Of a DNA stretch of 64,000 nucleotides, positions 43,693 to 52,191 are shown in pieces. The notes beneath the pieces are model-generated. The model worked only from the letters and a program-made list of their open reading frames with translations, made no database searches and was not told the origin of the DNA. This stretch comes from Mucilaginibacter hurinus (GTDB lineage Bacteria > Bacteroidota > Bacteroidia > Sphingobacteriales > Sphingobacteriaceae). The translations under genes and the position numbers were made by a program. The first letter of the stretch is position 1. Every line of letters starts with the position of its first letter. The stretch spans positions 1-64,000 of the forward strand of contig NZ_QGDC01000008.1 of NCBI RefSeq assembly GCF_003324525.1, given 5' to 3'.

Positions 43693-45480
43693 ATGATTAA
43701 AGCATCATCTCTTACGGGGGCGACACTTTTATGTGCGCTCTTGATAGCGCCCTTTGCAGCAAAGCCGCAATCAACTCCCCATAACAAGGACTGGGTAAGT
43801 GTATCTGACAAGTATACCGAAATGCTTATCGAACTGGACAAGAAATATTCTCCGGAATATGGCTCGTCCCAGGGCCTGGCCCAGTATGATACCCTGGTAT
43901 CAAAGCCAACCTTGGCTAACGAACTTGCGCAACGACGCGAAGAGAACGCTCTTGTAGATATCTATAAAGCGGCACTACGCACGGAACCCAACCCACATGT
44001 AAAACAAGACCTTGAAATTCTTATAAATAGCCTTCAATTTGGCTTTCGTCAGCAGGATTTTTCGAGGAAACGCAAGGTGCCATTTTACAATATAGCCAGT
44101 ATTGTTTACGATGGGTTAGAGATATTACTTGATGACCAAACCCCGGCCGAACGTCGTGTGGCAGCTATTACCCGCCTTAAAAAATACACCGGTATCAATA
44201 AAGCTCACACGCCCCTTACTACAATACTTAAACAACGCATAACCGAACAAATCGGCGCCGGGCCCAACATGATATATCCATCAAAAGATTATATGGAAAA
44301 GGAACTGGGCCGTAACGAAAGTATTATCGCAGGTATAGAGAAACTATTTCAGAAGCACAAATTAACGGGCTGGGAAAACGCATACGCCGCGTTGAAGAAA
44401 CAGGTTGCTGAATTTAACGAGTGGACCCGCACCAATGTTGTAGCGAAAGGCCGTACGGACTTCAGACTGCAGCCCGAAGATTATGCATTATCCCTTGAAG
44501 GATACGGGGTAGATATACCCCCGGCCGAATTGGTCGCTTTGGCACACGCTGCCTTTGCGGACATACAAAATCAAATGAAAGACATTGCTGCACAGATAGC
44601 GAAAAAGCGCCAACTGCCCTCAGCTGACTACCGGGATGTTATTCGGGACCTTAAAAAAGCGCAAATAACGGGCGATTCAATAATGCCCTTATACGCACGT
44701 ACATTAAAAAGCATTGAAGATATTATAGCCCGGGAACAATTACTAACCTTACCATCACGCCCTGCAATTATCCGGCTTGCCACAGCTGCGGAAACCGCAC
44801 GGTCGCCGGCGCCGCACATGGTGCCTCCCCCCTTTCTGAATAATACCGGCCAGCGCGGTGTTTTTGTACTCCCGTTAAATATGCCGCCTGCCCCGGGCGA
44901 AAAAGAAGACCGCTATGACGATTTCACCTTTGAAGCCGCATCATGGACGCTTACCGCACACGAAGCGCGCCCCGGCCATGAGTTGCAGTTTGACAAAATG
45001 GTAGAAGAGGGCGTTTCTAAAGCACGTTCACTTTACGCATTCAATTCAACAAATGTTGAGGGATGGGGCTTATATGCAGAGTACATTATTAAACCCCACA
45101 TGCCGCTTGAAGGGCAACTGGTATCGCTTGATTACAGGTTACTCCGTGCCGCCAGGGCTTTTTTAGATCCTGAACTACAAGCCGGAAAAATTACGCCACA
45201 GCAAGCTATGGACATATTAATGAAATACGTGGTACAATCTCATGCTATGGCTGCGCAGGAAGTGGAGCGCTATACCAATCGTTCACCGGGACAAGCAAAC
45301 AGTTATTTTTACGGCTATACAAAAATGATATCGTTACGCGCCGACGCCGAAAAGGCATTAGGAAAAAAATTCAATGCGCTGCGCTTTCATGACTTTATCC
45401 TGGCGCAGGGATTGCTGCCGCCCGCACTAATCAGGAATGCCGTTATGCAGGAATTTATACCATCAGAGCTTAAAAAATAA
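43693..45480 (+). CDS. DUF885 family putative metallopeptidase, exported
   Basis: The 595-residue product has a signal peptide (MIKASSLTGATLLCALLIAP, cleavage near AAKPQ). The core matches DUF885: the zinc-like motif HEARPGH at 423-429, preceded by FEAASWTLTA, then NVEGWGLYAEYI with the downstream glutamate, and QAMDILMKYVVQSHAMAAQEVERY. It is related to M32-like peptidases and probably cleaves peptides in the periplasm. The ATG at 43693 is preferred to the TTG at 43672. Its terminator lies inside the 3' end of the convergent esterase gene. Confidence 0.88.
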   Translation: MIKASSLTGATLLCALLIAPFAAKPQSTPHNKDWVSVSDKYTEMLIELDKKYSPEYGSSQGLAQYDTLVSKPTLANELAQRREENALVDIYKAALRTEPNPHVKQDLEILINSLQFGFRQQDFSRKRKVPFYNIASIVYDGLEILLDDQTPAERRVAAITRLKKYTGINKAHTPLTTILKQRITEQIGAGPNMIYPSKDYMEKELGRNESIIAGIEKLFQKHKLTGWENAYAALKKQVAEFNEWTRTNVVAKGRTDFRLQPEDYALSLEGYGVDIPPAELVALAHAAFADIQNQMKDIAAQIAKKRQLPSADYRDVIRDLKKAQITGDSIMPLYARTLKSIEDIIAREQLLTLPSRPAIIRLATAAETARSPAPHMVPPPFLNNTGQRGVFVLPLNMPPAPGEKEDRYDDFTFEAASWTLTAHEARPGHELQFDKMVEEGVSKARSLYAFNSTNVEGWGLYAEYIIKPHMPLEGQLVSLDYRLLRAARAFLDPELQAGKITPQQAMDILMKYVVQSHAMAAQEVERYTNRSPGQANSYFYGYTKMISLRADAEKALGKKFNALRFHDFILAQGLLPPALIRNAVMQEFIPSELKK

Positions 45481-45500
45481 TATCGTATATAAACTTATTA

Positions 45501-46052
45501 TCAAAGTATGGCCCGTAGTACGGGCCATACTTTTTCTGCTATTATACGGTATCCTGCGGCCGATGGGTGGAGGCCGTCTCTTAGGTTTAAATGCCGCTGG
45601 CCCGCTACCCCCTCCAAAAAGAAAGGCACAAAGGCCATGTTGTTTGCATCCGCAACCTGTTTAAATATCGAGCGAAACGCAGCGACGTGCTGCCCCGGTA
45701 TAAATGCCGGCAGCTCCATTCCCATCATCGCCATCTTCGCGTTTGGGTATTTATCTTTAACACGATTGATAATTGCCTGAAGATTTTTTTGAGTTGTGGC
45801 AGGAGCAATCCCGCGTAAGGCGTCATTTATACCTAATTCAAGCACAAAAACGTCTACAGGATTATTTAGCCAATAACTTAGCCGCGCCAGGCCACCGCCT
45901 GATGTATCACCGCTTAAGCCGGCATTAATCACTTCATATTGCAGTTTTTCGGCAAATATTCTTTGCTGTATAAGCGCAGGAAACGCCTCATTAACATCAC
46001 TTAAACCATAGCCGGCGGTAAGGCTATCACCAAAAAACAGCACGCGTTTCAT
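45501..46052 (-). CDS. SGNH/GDSL hydrolase (arylesterase, TesA-like)
   Basis: The 183-residue protein has the SGNH blocks FFGDSLTAGYG (catalytic Ser), NAGLSGDTS, LELGINDALRG and DGLHPS (Asp-x-x-His). No signal peptide is seen at this start, unlike periplasmic TesA. It likely hydrolyses short esters or thioesters. Its last 11 codons are formed by the hairpin that terminates the convergent DUF885 gene. Confidence 0.92.
   Translation of the reverse strand: MKRVLFFGDSLTAGYGLSDVNEAFPALIQQRIFAEKLQYEVINAGLSGDTSGGGLARLSYWLNNPVDVFVLELGINDALRGIAPATTQKNLQAIINRVKDKYPNAKMAMMGMELPAFIPGQHVAAFRSIFKQVADANNMAFVPFFLEGVAGQRHLNLRDGLHPSAAGYRIIAEKVWPVLRAIL
45503..45535 (+). terminator. Terminator of DUF885 gene, inside esterase coding region
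   Basis: AAAGTATGGCCCG (45503-45515) and CGGGCCATACTTT (45521-45533) are perfect 13-base arms with a 5-base loop, followed by T on the + strand. The same bases encode the end of the minus-strand esterase. Confidence 0.88.
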
Positions 46053-46112
46053 ACGTTATAAACCCGGTGCATTATTTTTTGTTCGCCGGTTAAATGATAT
46101 CGGTCAAATCTA

Positions 46113-46120
46113 TATCTTTG
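46113..46120 (+). promoter_or_regulatory. -7 box of tRNA-Arg
   Basis: TAtcTTTG, full match, ends 7 bases before the first base of the tRNA, so transcription would begin at the mature 5' end. Confidence 0.6.
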
Positions 46121-46127
46121 CGGCACT

Positions 46128-46199
46128 GCTCCTGTAGTTCAACGGATAGAATTATGGTTTCCGGTACCATCGATATGAGTTCGAATCTCGTCGGGAGCA
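46128..46199 (+). tRNA. tRNA-Arg (anticodon CCG)
   Basis: A full cloverleaf can be drawn: acceptor GCTCCTG/CGGGAGC with one G-U, D arm GTTC/GAAT, anticodon stem ATGGT/ACCAT with loop TTCCGGT (anticodon CCG), variable loop CGAT, T arm ATGAG/CTCGT with loop TTCGAAT, discriminator A. CCA is not encoded. 72 bases. It reads CGG codons. Confidence 0.95.
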
Positions 46200-46200
46200 C

Positions 46201-46237
46201 AAAGCCTTTCTAAATTAACTTAGAGAGGCTTTTTTTT
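46201..46237 (+). terminator. Terminator of tRNA-Arg
   Basis: AAAGCCTTTCTAA (46201-46213) pairs with TTAGAGAGGCTTT (46220-46232) with one G-U; eight T follow. Confidence 0.9.
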
Positions 46238-46253
46238 AGCTTGACGATTTTTT

Positions 46254-47000
46254 ATGACAGACGTTATCAACTACCCTTCTCCTGAGGCTGAACAAGCCAC
46301 CGTTATTTATGCCATTGGCGACATTCACGGTCAACTGGAACTGTTATTGAAAATGGAAGAACAGGTTAAATCCGACATAGAAGTCACTAAGCCCGCCCAC
46401 CCGGTTGTTTGTTATTTAGGCGATTATATCGACCGCGGGCCGCATTCGGCCGGAGTGATTGAATACTTGCAAACTGCAACGCACAAAGATGGCATAACGA
46501 GAGTTTTTTTGAAAGGCAATCATGAAGACAGGTTGATAGATTTTATGGCTGACCCCGAACCCTACGGCGCATCGATGTTAAAATACGGCGGGCTTGAGCT
46601 AATACAAAGCTACGGATTATTTGTTACAGAAGAACGAGATTATAACTGGCACCAGCTTAAAGATGAGTTTGAAAAAGCTATACCGGCAAGCCACCATGCG
46701 TTTTTACGCAACCTGCGGCCGGTTTTTAAATGGCGAAATTATTTATTTGTACATGCAGGACTTAACCCCGAAAATCCGCCTGAAGCGCAGCAAACACGGG
46801 ACCTTATGTGGATACGCGACCCTTTCCTGGAATCAAATAAAAACTGGGGTTTCCGCGTAGTGCATGGTCACGTAATAGTGCCCGAGCCGGAGTTTAAGCC
46901 TAACAGGATTGATATAGATACCGGTGCCTTTAAAAATGGCGTGTTAAGTTGCCTAGTGGTAAGCGAAAACGGGCTGCGGGTGTTACAGTCGCGCATGTAA
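46254..47000 (+). CDS. PPP-family metallophosphatase (serine/threonine phosphatase-like)
   Basis: The 248-residue protein has the PPP set: GDIHG (22-26), GDYIDRG (around 56-62), GNHED (near 88), later His in VHAGLNP and HGH in VVHGHVIV. It resembles bacterial PrpA/ApaH-like phosphatases that act on phosphoproteins or dinucleotides. No signal peptide. The convergent mtfA-like gene ends four bases away. Confidence 0.92.
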   Translation: MTDVINYPSPEAEQATVIYAIGDIHGQLELLLKMEEQVKSDIEVTKPAHPVVCYLGDYIDRGPHSAGVIEYLQTATHKDGITRVFLKGNHEDRLIDFMADPEPYGASMLKYGGLELIQSYGLFVTEERDYNWHQLKDEFEKAIPASHHAFLRNLRPVFKWRNYLFVHAGLNPENPPEAQQTRDLMWIRDPFLESNKNWGFRVVHGHVIVPEPEFKPNRIDIDTGAFKNGVLSCLVVSENGLRVLQSRM

Positions 47001-47004
47001 ACAG

Positions 47005-47787
47005 TTACACGTTAGCTGCAGGATCCTGGGCGAATATCAGGCTTAACTGTTTATATAATTCGGGGTGTTTATCCTCAAACCTTTCCGGCTGTTCAAAAAA
47101 ATATTCGGAAGCTACCGCTAAAAACTCCGCTTCGTTAGTAACGGCGTATGGATTAATGTCTGAGCGCCCGTCTTTAATCCGGTGCATTTCGCGGTGCATC
47201 ATCTGCAGCCACGGTATTACGTATTGATGTGCTACCAGGTACTCGGGTACACCATCAGTGGCCCCATCTGACTTATCAAGAAGGTGCACGAATTCATGTA
47301 TGCCAGTGTTCTCTGTACTGCTGTTCTTTGAAAATCCCCGAAGCAACGCCGACCTGCTTAGCAGCATTTGGCCGTTCATGGAGCCGGAACCCACCATGCC
47401 CATTATCTCCCTGTCGCTCCCTTCATATTGGTATTCGTGATCGAACGTATCAGGATATAAAACAACGTTGGTAAGATTTTTATACTCCCATCCCGGAAAA
47501 CCAAAAACAGGTATAACAGCGCTTGCAGCCACCAGTACTTTGTCTAACCGATTAATGATAAACCCTACGCCCTCGATATGTACGTTTTGCAAAAAACCGT
47601 CAACGAGTTTTACAAAACGCTTTTTGCCCGCATCGTCAAGTTCTTGGTAAAAATCAACATTCTTGTTTAATAAATCTGCATACCCGGCTAGCTCATTAGT
47701 AGTTGCTGGTGCATTTTTATTGCGTTTTGATACCATCCATAAGTAACTTATCAGCGCAAGCAACAGGCAAAGAACGGTTATAGTCAT
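47005..47787 (-). CDS. mtfA: MtfA-like zinc metallopeptidase (M90)
   Basis: The 260-residue protein has an N-terminal membrane helix (ITVLCLLLALISYLWMV) and the M90 catalytic part with HEFVH at 164-168 and downstream Glu in NEAEFLAVASEYFFE, plus the family motif GFPGWEYKNLTNVVLYP. MtfA in enterobacteria interacts with Mlc and affects glucose uptake; in Bacteroidota the target is unknown. The frame opens at 47847, but a consensus -7 box at 47806-47813 lies inside that extension, so ATG 47787 is used. Confidence 0.88.
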   Translation of the reverse strand: MTITVLCLLLALISYLWMVSKRNKNAPATTNELAGYADLLNKNVDFYQELDDAGKKRFVKLVDGFLQNVHIEGVGFIINRLDKVLVAASAVIPVFGFPGWEYKNLTNVVLYPDTFDHEYQYEGSDREIMGMVGSGSMNGQMLLSRSALLRGFSKNSSTENTGIHEFVHLLDKSDGATDGVPEYLVAHQYVIPWLQMMHREMHRIKDGRSDINPYAVTNEAEFLAVASEYFFEQPERFEDKHPELYKQLSLIFAQDPAANV

Positions 47788-47805
47788 GCTATCAGGTGTG
47801 AAGTT

Positions 47806-47813
47806 CAAATATA
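47806..47813 (-). promoter_or_regulatory. -7 box of mtfA-like gene
   Basis: Minus strand reads TAtaTTTG, full match, 18 bases before the chosen ATG. It decides the start of the mtfA-like gene. Confidence 0.55.
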
Positions 47814-47850
47814 GCTGTTGTGCGCACATAAATTGTGTTATCTTCATTCC

Positions 47851-48426
47851 ATGTCATTAAATAATATAACAAAGTGGACGGTACTTCAAGAGGAGGATGC
47901 CTCGCCCAGTACCTGGTTCCCCATAGTACGCCAAACCGTACAGTTAGCGCCCGACCATGTTGTTGACGATTACTACCTGGCACCGCTTGGTGATGTAGTG
48001 CAGGTATTGGCACTTACCGCCGCGAACGAGGTGGTGCTAACCCGGCAGTACAAGCACGGCTTAGGCGAAATACTTTTGGAATTGCCTGGCGGCATGCAGC
48101 AAAAAAACACATCAGTAATACAATCGGCACTTAATGAACTTGAGGAAGAGACAGGTATTAAAGCCAACGCTAACCAACTTAAATCATTGGGTAAAATTGC
48201 CATTAATCCAACCAAATTGCGCCAGGTTACCTACGGCTTTATTATGTTTAATGCAGAGTTTAACTCAACGCAAAAAACTGACGCTACCGAACATATACAG
48301 GTGGTAACCCTGCCTGCGCCGCAAGTATTACATAAGGTTATGAACGGCGAGATATGGGTTACCGATTCAATGAATTTTATATTAAAAGCAGCCAGGCTAT
48401 ACCCTGAAATTTTCGAGAAAGAGTAA
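47851..48426 (+). CDS. NUDIX hydrolase with atypical Nudix box
   Basis: The 191-residue protein has an ADP-ribose pyrophosphatase-like NUDIX fold: VVQVLALTAANEVVLTRQYKHG, ELPGG, and box GMQQKNTSVIQSALNELEEETGI region. In the box the usual G-x5-E is G-x5-T and the Arg of REUxEE is Asn, while Glu-Leu-Glu-Glu-Glu remains. Activity is possible but not certain. The ATG at 47851 is preferred to an upstream TTG at 47818. Confidence 0.85.
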   Translation: MSLNNITKWTVLQEEDASPSTWFPIVRQTVQLAPDHVVDDYYLAPLGDVVQVLALTAANEVVLTRQYKHGLGEILLELPGGMQQKNTSVIQSALNELEEETGIKANANQLKSLGKIAINPTKLRQVTYGFIMFNAEFNSTQKTDATEHIQVVTLPAPQVLHKVMNGEIWVTDSMNFILKAARLYPEIFEKE

Positions 48427-48429
48427 TAA

Positions 48430-48795
48430 TTATTTGTCGCGTTTGGGCAATGTATCAACCACAAACTGGTCTGCCCGGGTGGCTGTAACCTGTGGCCTAC
48501 CTTTGTAATTTACAAATGGGCCTATTATGCAAACGCGTTTACCTTTTATATTGGTGAAATCCATATTCACTTTATCGCCCTTGGCCGCTATATTATATTT
48601 TTGATGGGGCGGTTTACCCCCCATGGCCAAAATAGTAAGCGTATCGCTCACTATATTAACTGAAAATACCTTATCACATAGGGTATCAATTTTACCCAGC
48701 TTTTCTTTAAATTCGGTAAGAGAAAAGTTATGCTGCGCGTTTGCATTGCCAAGGGCAATTATTAAAAAGGTGAATGTTATTAGCAGCTTTTTCAT
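48430..48795 (-). CDS. Exported small protein, OB-fold-like, unknown
   Basis: The 121-residue product has a signal peptide (MKKLLITFTFLIIALGNANA) and then a mostly beta protein with GKRVCIIGPFVNYKGRPQVT, reminiscent of OB-fold proteins of the YgiW/BOF kind, but I cannot assign a family firmly. Its ATG overlaps the stop of the upstream 70-residue gene by four bases, so the two are co-translated. Confidence 0.75.
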   Translation of the reverse strand: MKKLLITFTFLIIALGNANAQHNFSLTEFKEKLGKIDTLCDKVFSVNIVSDTLTILAMGGKPPHQKYNIAAKGDKVNMDFTNIKGKRVCIIGPFVNYKGRPQVTATRADQFVVDTLPKRDK

Positions 48796-49004
48796 ACGCC
48801 CGTTCTGTCAAAAAAAGCCTCTATATATAACACCAACTGTTTAAGTATTGCCGGCGGCAATGCCGCGCCTGAAATCTGCTGCCATGTGCTTCCTTTCTGG
48901 ATAACGCCTACAGTGTTACCAGCATACTGTATTTCAAACTGCCCCTGGCTTGCAATAATTTCATAATGATACTCTACATTGCCGTCCCGTACTGTCGCTT
49001 TCAT
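48792..49004 (-). CDS. Hypothetical protein, 70 residues
   Basis: No family recognised. The product is a short mixed protein with beta-strand character in the first half (EYHYEIIASQGQFEIQYAG) and a helix at the end (PPAILKQLVLYIEAFFDRTG). No signal peptide. It is translationally coupled to the downstream exported protein gene through a four-base overlap, which supports it being real. Confidence 0.7.
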   Translation of the reverse strand: MKATVRDGNVEYHYEIIASQGQFEIQYAGNTVGVIQKGSTWQQISGAALPPAILKQLVLYIEAFFDRTGV

Positions 49005-49169
49005 ATAATACTATACAAGTGTAAAGTATATTTGTTTAACCCGGTTAAGCGCGCTCAAAATCAACCACTAACAAAAAATATTTTTATGTTAAAAAATAAA
49101 TATTTATCAAATATGATATAAATTGCACAGGATTAAACAACCCAAAACTAACCTAATTGATTTTAACCT

Positions 49170-49367
49170 ATGTTATTTGTTCAAAGCACAAAAAAGTGCA
49201 TGAAATGCAATAACGGCACACTTGATACACGTGTTAAACGAAGCTTCATTGTTAAGCATGTACTTTTCTTTATACCATTAAAACGCTTTAAATGCGGCAG
49301 TTGCCAGCATAAAGCTTACGTACTCATTACGGAGAAGCAGGAATACAAAAGACAACCACAAGCCTGA
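49170..49367 (+). CDS. Putative zinc-ribbon protein, 65 residues
   Basis: The short product has two cysteine pairs, KCMKC near residue 10 and KCGSC near residue 42, spaced as in a zinc ribbon, with a basic and hydrophobic middle (VKHVLFFIPLKRF). Similar Cys-pair proteins of this size occur in Sphingobacteriaceae. No promoter or partner is evident. It is convergent with the SPFH gene. Confidence 0.6.
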   Translation: MLFVQSTKKCMKCNNGTLDTRVKRSFIVKHVLFFIPLKRFKCGSCQHKAYVLITEKQEYKRQPQA

Positions 49368-49404
49368 TATAGGTGCAGGCTGTGATATAATTTGGTATTG
49401 ATAT

Positions 49405-50271
49405 CTATTTTTCTTTACTAAGATCTTTAAATAAAGCAGGTATAGTGCCATACGTGGGTAGTTGGCCGTTCCACTTTTCAATAAGGCGCATTTGTACCAG
49501 CAATGGGGTAAGGCTCTGCTGGCGTAGCCTGTTAGCTTCAGCTTCGGCACGTGCGCGCACCAACATGGCTGTAGCTTCACCATCAGCCTTGGCTTTCATT
49601 ACCTCGGCTTCAGCGCGCGCTTGTTTGGCTTCGTTCTCGGCTTTAAGCCGGGCTTGTATCGAAGCGTTTTTTTCATCAATCATCTGGCGTAATGAGGCTG
49701 GCGGCGTAATAGCTGAGGTAAGCTGATCATACACAAAGCCGTCCTTGGCCAGGTTTTTTGCCAGCATGGTTTGTATGCGGTTCTCAAACTGCTCGCGATT
49801 GCTCATCACGCTGTCAGACGAAAAGCTGTTTGCAACTATTCGGTAAGCATCATAAATGGTGTTACGCATAAACTGCTGCTCAATTTCGCTTAATGGCTTA
49901 CGATATTGCCTGTAAATTTGCGGCACCATAGCCGGGTTTACATGGTAATTCAATTTAGGATCTACATTAAATTCGGCGGCATCCCGCGTAGTTATAACAA
50001 ATGGGTCGTAATCTACACTTTGGGTGTAGGTAGGAAACTCCACTATTTTTGTAGTCCAGGTATTGTACCAAACGCGCCCCGTTACTATAGTAATATTATC
50101 TACCCCCCTGTCGGTTCCGTACAAGTTAATTTTTATACCTACGTTACCGGCATCAATGTTCTCGTACGTTATAGGTTGTAACCATACAACCACCAAAGTA
50201 ATAATGGCTATAGCGCCTATCTTTATTAACCGCCTGAAATTAAATGTAGTTGATTGGTATTCTTCTCTCAT
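49405..50271 (-). CDS. SPFH/prohibitin family membrane protein
   Basis: The 288-residue protein has one N-terminal membrane helix (IGAIAIITLVVVWL), the SPFH domain (about 40-200, with TYENIDAGNVGIKIN and SVDYDPFVITTRDAAEFNVD) and a long coiled coil rich in Ala, Glu, Arg and Lys (about 200-260). It resembles prohibitin-type HflK/HflC relatives, which form membrane rings. It lies 10 bases after a small membrane protein gene in the same direction. Confidence 0.9.
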   Translation of the reverse strand: MREEYQSTTFNFRRLIKIGAIAIITLVVVWLQPITYENIDAGNVGIKINLYGTDRGVDNITIVTGRVWYNTWTTKIVEFPTYTQSVDYDPFVITTRDAAEFNVDPKLNYHVNPAMVPQIYRQYRKPLSEIEQQFMRNTIYDAYRIVANSFSSDSVMSNREQFENRIQTMLAKNLAKDGFVYDQLTSAITPPASLRQMIDEKNASIQARLKAENEAKQARAEAEVMKAKADGEATAMLVRARAEAEANRLRQQSLTPLLVQMRLIEKWNGQLPTYGTIPALFKDLSKEK

Positions 50272-50281
50272 ATGTAATTGT

Positions 50282-50464
50282 TTAGTTTAAGTTTCTGATT
50301 ATATATCTTATTATAACAAGCATGGTGATCAGTCCCAATATTATTTCGGCTACTCCAATAAACACAGAGGCATTACTGGGTTGCGAAACACTATCAGCGC
50401 CGTAGGTAAGCAGCAATATCCCCAATATCAAGCCAGCTACAATATAAATTATCCTTGTTATCAT
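50282..50464 (-). CDS. Small two-helix membrane protein, upstream of SPFH gene
   Basis: A 60-residue protein with two membrane helices (IIYIVAGLILGILLLTYG and FIGVAEIILGLITMLVII) joined by a short Ser/Asn loop. ATG 50464 starts directly before helix 1; the frame extends seven codons upstream. It is 10 bases before the SPFH gene, so both are likely one operon. Family unknown. Confidence 0.72.
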   Translation of the reverse strand: MITRIIYIVAGLILGILLLTYGADSVSQPSNASVFIGVAEIILGLITMLVIIRYIIRNLN

Positions 50465-50708
50465 TAACCGTATATATATAGGCAATTTTACGTAATATAT
50501 ATTTATTTTACATAGACTGTAACCATCATCAAATGTTACAGACCAACATAAGTCATTGCTATAACAAGGCGAACTTATTTATCAGACAGACCGGGGGAAT
50601 TTTACCAAACACAATTGGCGACTACAAACGTGTGTAACATTAAAAATACAGCTATAAATCTTCCCTTCAGGCACTAATTGTTTACTTTGTATGCTCATAC
50701 CAACAATT

Positions 50709-51923
50709 ATGCAACTAACAACCAGGCCATTTGCTTTAGCCATCTCTGCCCTCTTAACTCTTTCAATGCTGGCTTTTACCGCGAAAGAGACATTTACCAC
50801 AACAGACGCCCCTGGTGCAGACAGCTCCTTACTGAAGTTTACCGTTGTAGAGGCACCCGAGTGGAGCGCTTTATTTAACCGAAGTTCGGGGTGGTTTGGC
50901 GGAGACGGCATATTTGCAATGCCGCTTAACGGCAAAGACAATGTAAAAGCCAATAACGCTACCGAAACCATGTTTATATTCAGCGACAGCATTGTTGGCG
51001 AAATAAAGGATGGGAAGTTGCAATCACCCACACGAGGTTTTGTAATGGTACACAACTCAGTTGCTTATGTAAAAGGCGGCGAAGCCAGCAAGGATAACAT
51101 CCGCTTTGAATTTGCTAAGGATAAGGATGGCAAACCCGCTCATATGTTTGTACCCGCTACCAAAGGTGATGTACAGCCCGACGATTATTACTGGCTGGGA
51201 GATGGTTTTGTAAATACCGAAATGAATAACACCATGTATATTTTTGCATGGCATATGCGCAACAGCGATAAAAATGATGATTGGTCTTTTGGTGATTTGA
51301 GTACCAACCTTATAGCTATACCCGCCGGAAGCCGCCCTCCTTTTAAAAATCACAGGCAGATAGTTACCCCGTTGCGTTTAAATAAGGGCGAGGTATTTGG
51401 TGCAGGTATTTTTGTGAACACCAAGGCATCAGGCGCACCCAATCCTGATGGTTATGTATACGTATACGGCGTAAGCAAAGCAAGGCTGATGGTATCACGT
51501 GTTTTGCCTAAAGATTTTGAAAAGTTTAGCGAATGGCGCTTTTGGGATGGCAGTAGCTGGAATACTGATATAAACAAAGTAGCTTTTATAGCCGACCGCG
51601 TATCAAACGAATTAAGCGTTACCGCTTTAGCCGATGGCAGGTATTTACTTGTATACCAACATGACAGCATGGGTAAAAAAATTGCCCTACGAGTAGGGAA
51701 AACTCCGTACGGCAACTTCGGGCCCATGCAGGAAGTTTATGAGTGTAAGGAGTCGGAACAAAAAAACATATTTACTTACAATGCAAAAGTGCACCCGAGT
51801 TTTTCAACACCGAACGAATTGCTGATAAGCTATAACGTAAATGCTTTTGATTTCAAGAATGAGATACAGGCAAATCCAAACTTATACAGGCCGCGTTTTA
51901 TCAAATTAAAAATACAACAATAA
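50709..51923 (+). CDS. Secreted five-bladed-propeller-like protein (DUF4185/DUF5005 type)
   Basis: The 404-residue product has a signal peptide (TTRPFALAISALLTLSMLAF) and a beta-propeller-like domain: SGWFGGDGIFAMPLNG, ETMFIFSDSIVGEI, DYYWLGDGFVNTEMNNTMYIFAWHM, LLISYNVNA. This looks like the DUF4185/DUF5005 group related to glycoside hydrolases of five-bladed propeller fold; the assignment is by eye. The T9SS protein at 59975 has a similar domain. An upstream ATG at 50691 lies within a promoter-like TTACTTTG, so 50709 is chosen. Confidence 0.72.
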   Translation: MQLTTRPFALAISALLTLSMLAFTAKETFTTTDAPGADSSLLKFTVVEAPEWSALFNRSSGWFGGDGIFAMPLNGKDNVKANNATETMFIFSDSIVGEIKDGKLQSPTRGFVMVHNSVAYVKGGEASKDNIRFEFAKDKDGKPAHMFVPATKGDVQPDDYYWLGDGFVNTEMNNTMYIFAWHMRNSDKNDDWSFGDLSTNLIAIPAGSRPPFKNHRQIVTPLRLNKGEVFGAGIFVNTKASGAPNPDGYVYVYGVSKARLMVSRVLPKDFEKFSEWRFWDGSSWNTDINKVAFIADRVSNELSVTALADGRYLLVYQHDSMGKKIALRVGKTPYGNFGPMQEVYECKESEQKNIFTYNAKVHPSFSTPNELLISYNVNAFDFKNEIQANPNLYRPRFIKLKIQQ

Positions 51924-51989
51924 ATATGGATAAGGGCAACCAAGCGCCTAAGTGGTTCTTTTTTAGCTGGCATAATGTATAATGCCTTA

Positions 51990-52190
51990 TCAGTCTCCGT
52001 CTTCCAACACAAATAATTCTACGGGCGACATATTAAACACCTTTGCTATTTTAACAGCCAATATATAGGATGGCATAAATTTACCCGACTCGATAGAGTG
52101 AATGGTTTGCCGCGATACGTTCACCTTTTCCGCAAGGTCCTGCTGCGAGAGATTGATGCGGGAGCGCTCCATTTTTACAGTATTGGTCAT
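51990..52190 (-). CDS. Small XRE helix-turn-helix regulator
   Basis: A 66-residue protein that is almost only an XRE domain: ERSRINLSQQDLAEKVNVSRQTIHSIESGKFMP. It is of the YozG type. The ATG at 52190 is one base after the stop of the upstream membrane protein gene, so both are coupled. Such pairs often have the membrane protein control or be controlled by the regulator. Confidence 0.88.
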   Translation of the reverse strand: MTNTVKMERSRINLSQQDLAEKVNVSRQTIHSIESGKFMPSYILAVKIAKVFNMSPVELFVLEDGD

Positions 52191-52191
52191 A

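Noticed and set aside
47788..47847. N-terminal extension of the mtfA-like protein
   Set aside because: A full-consensus -7 box lies within it, and the extension does not resemble family members.
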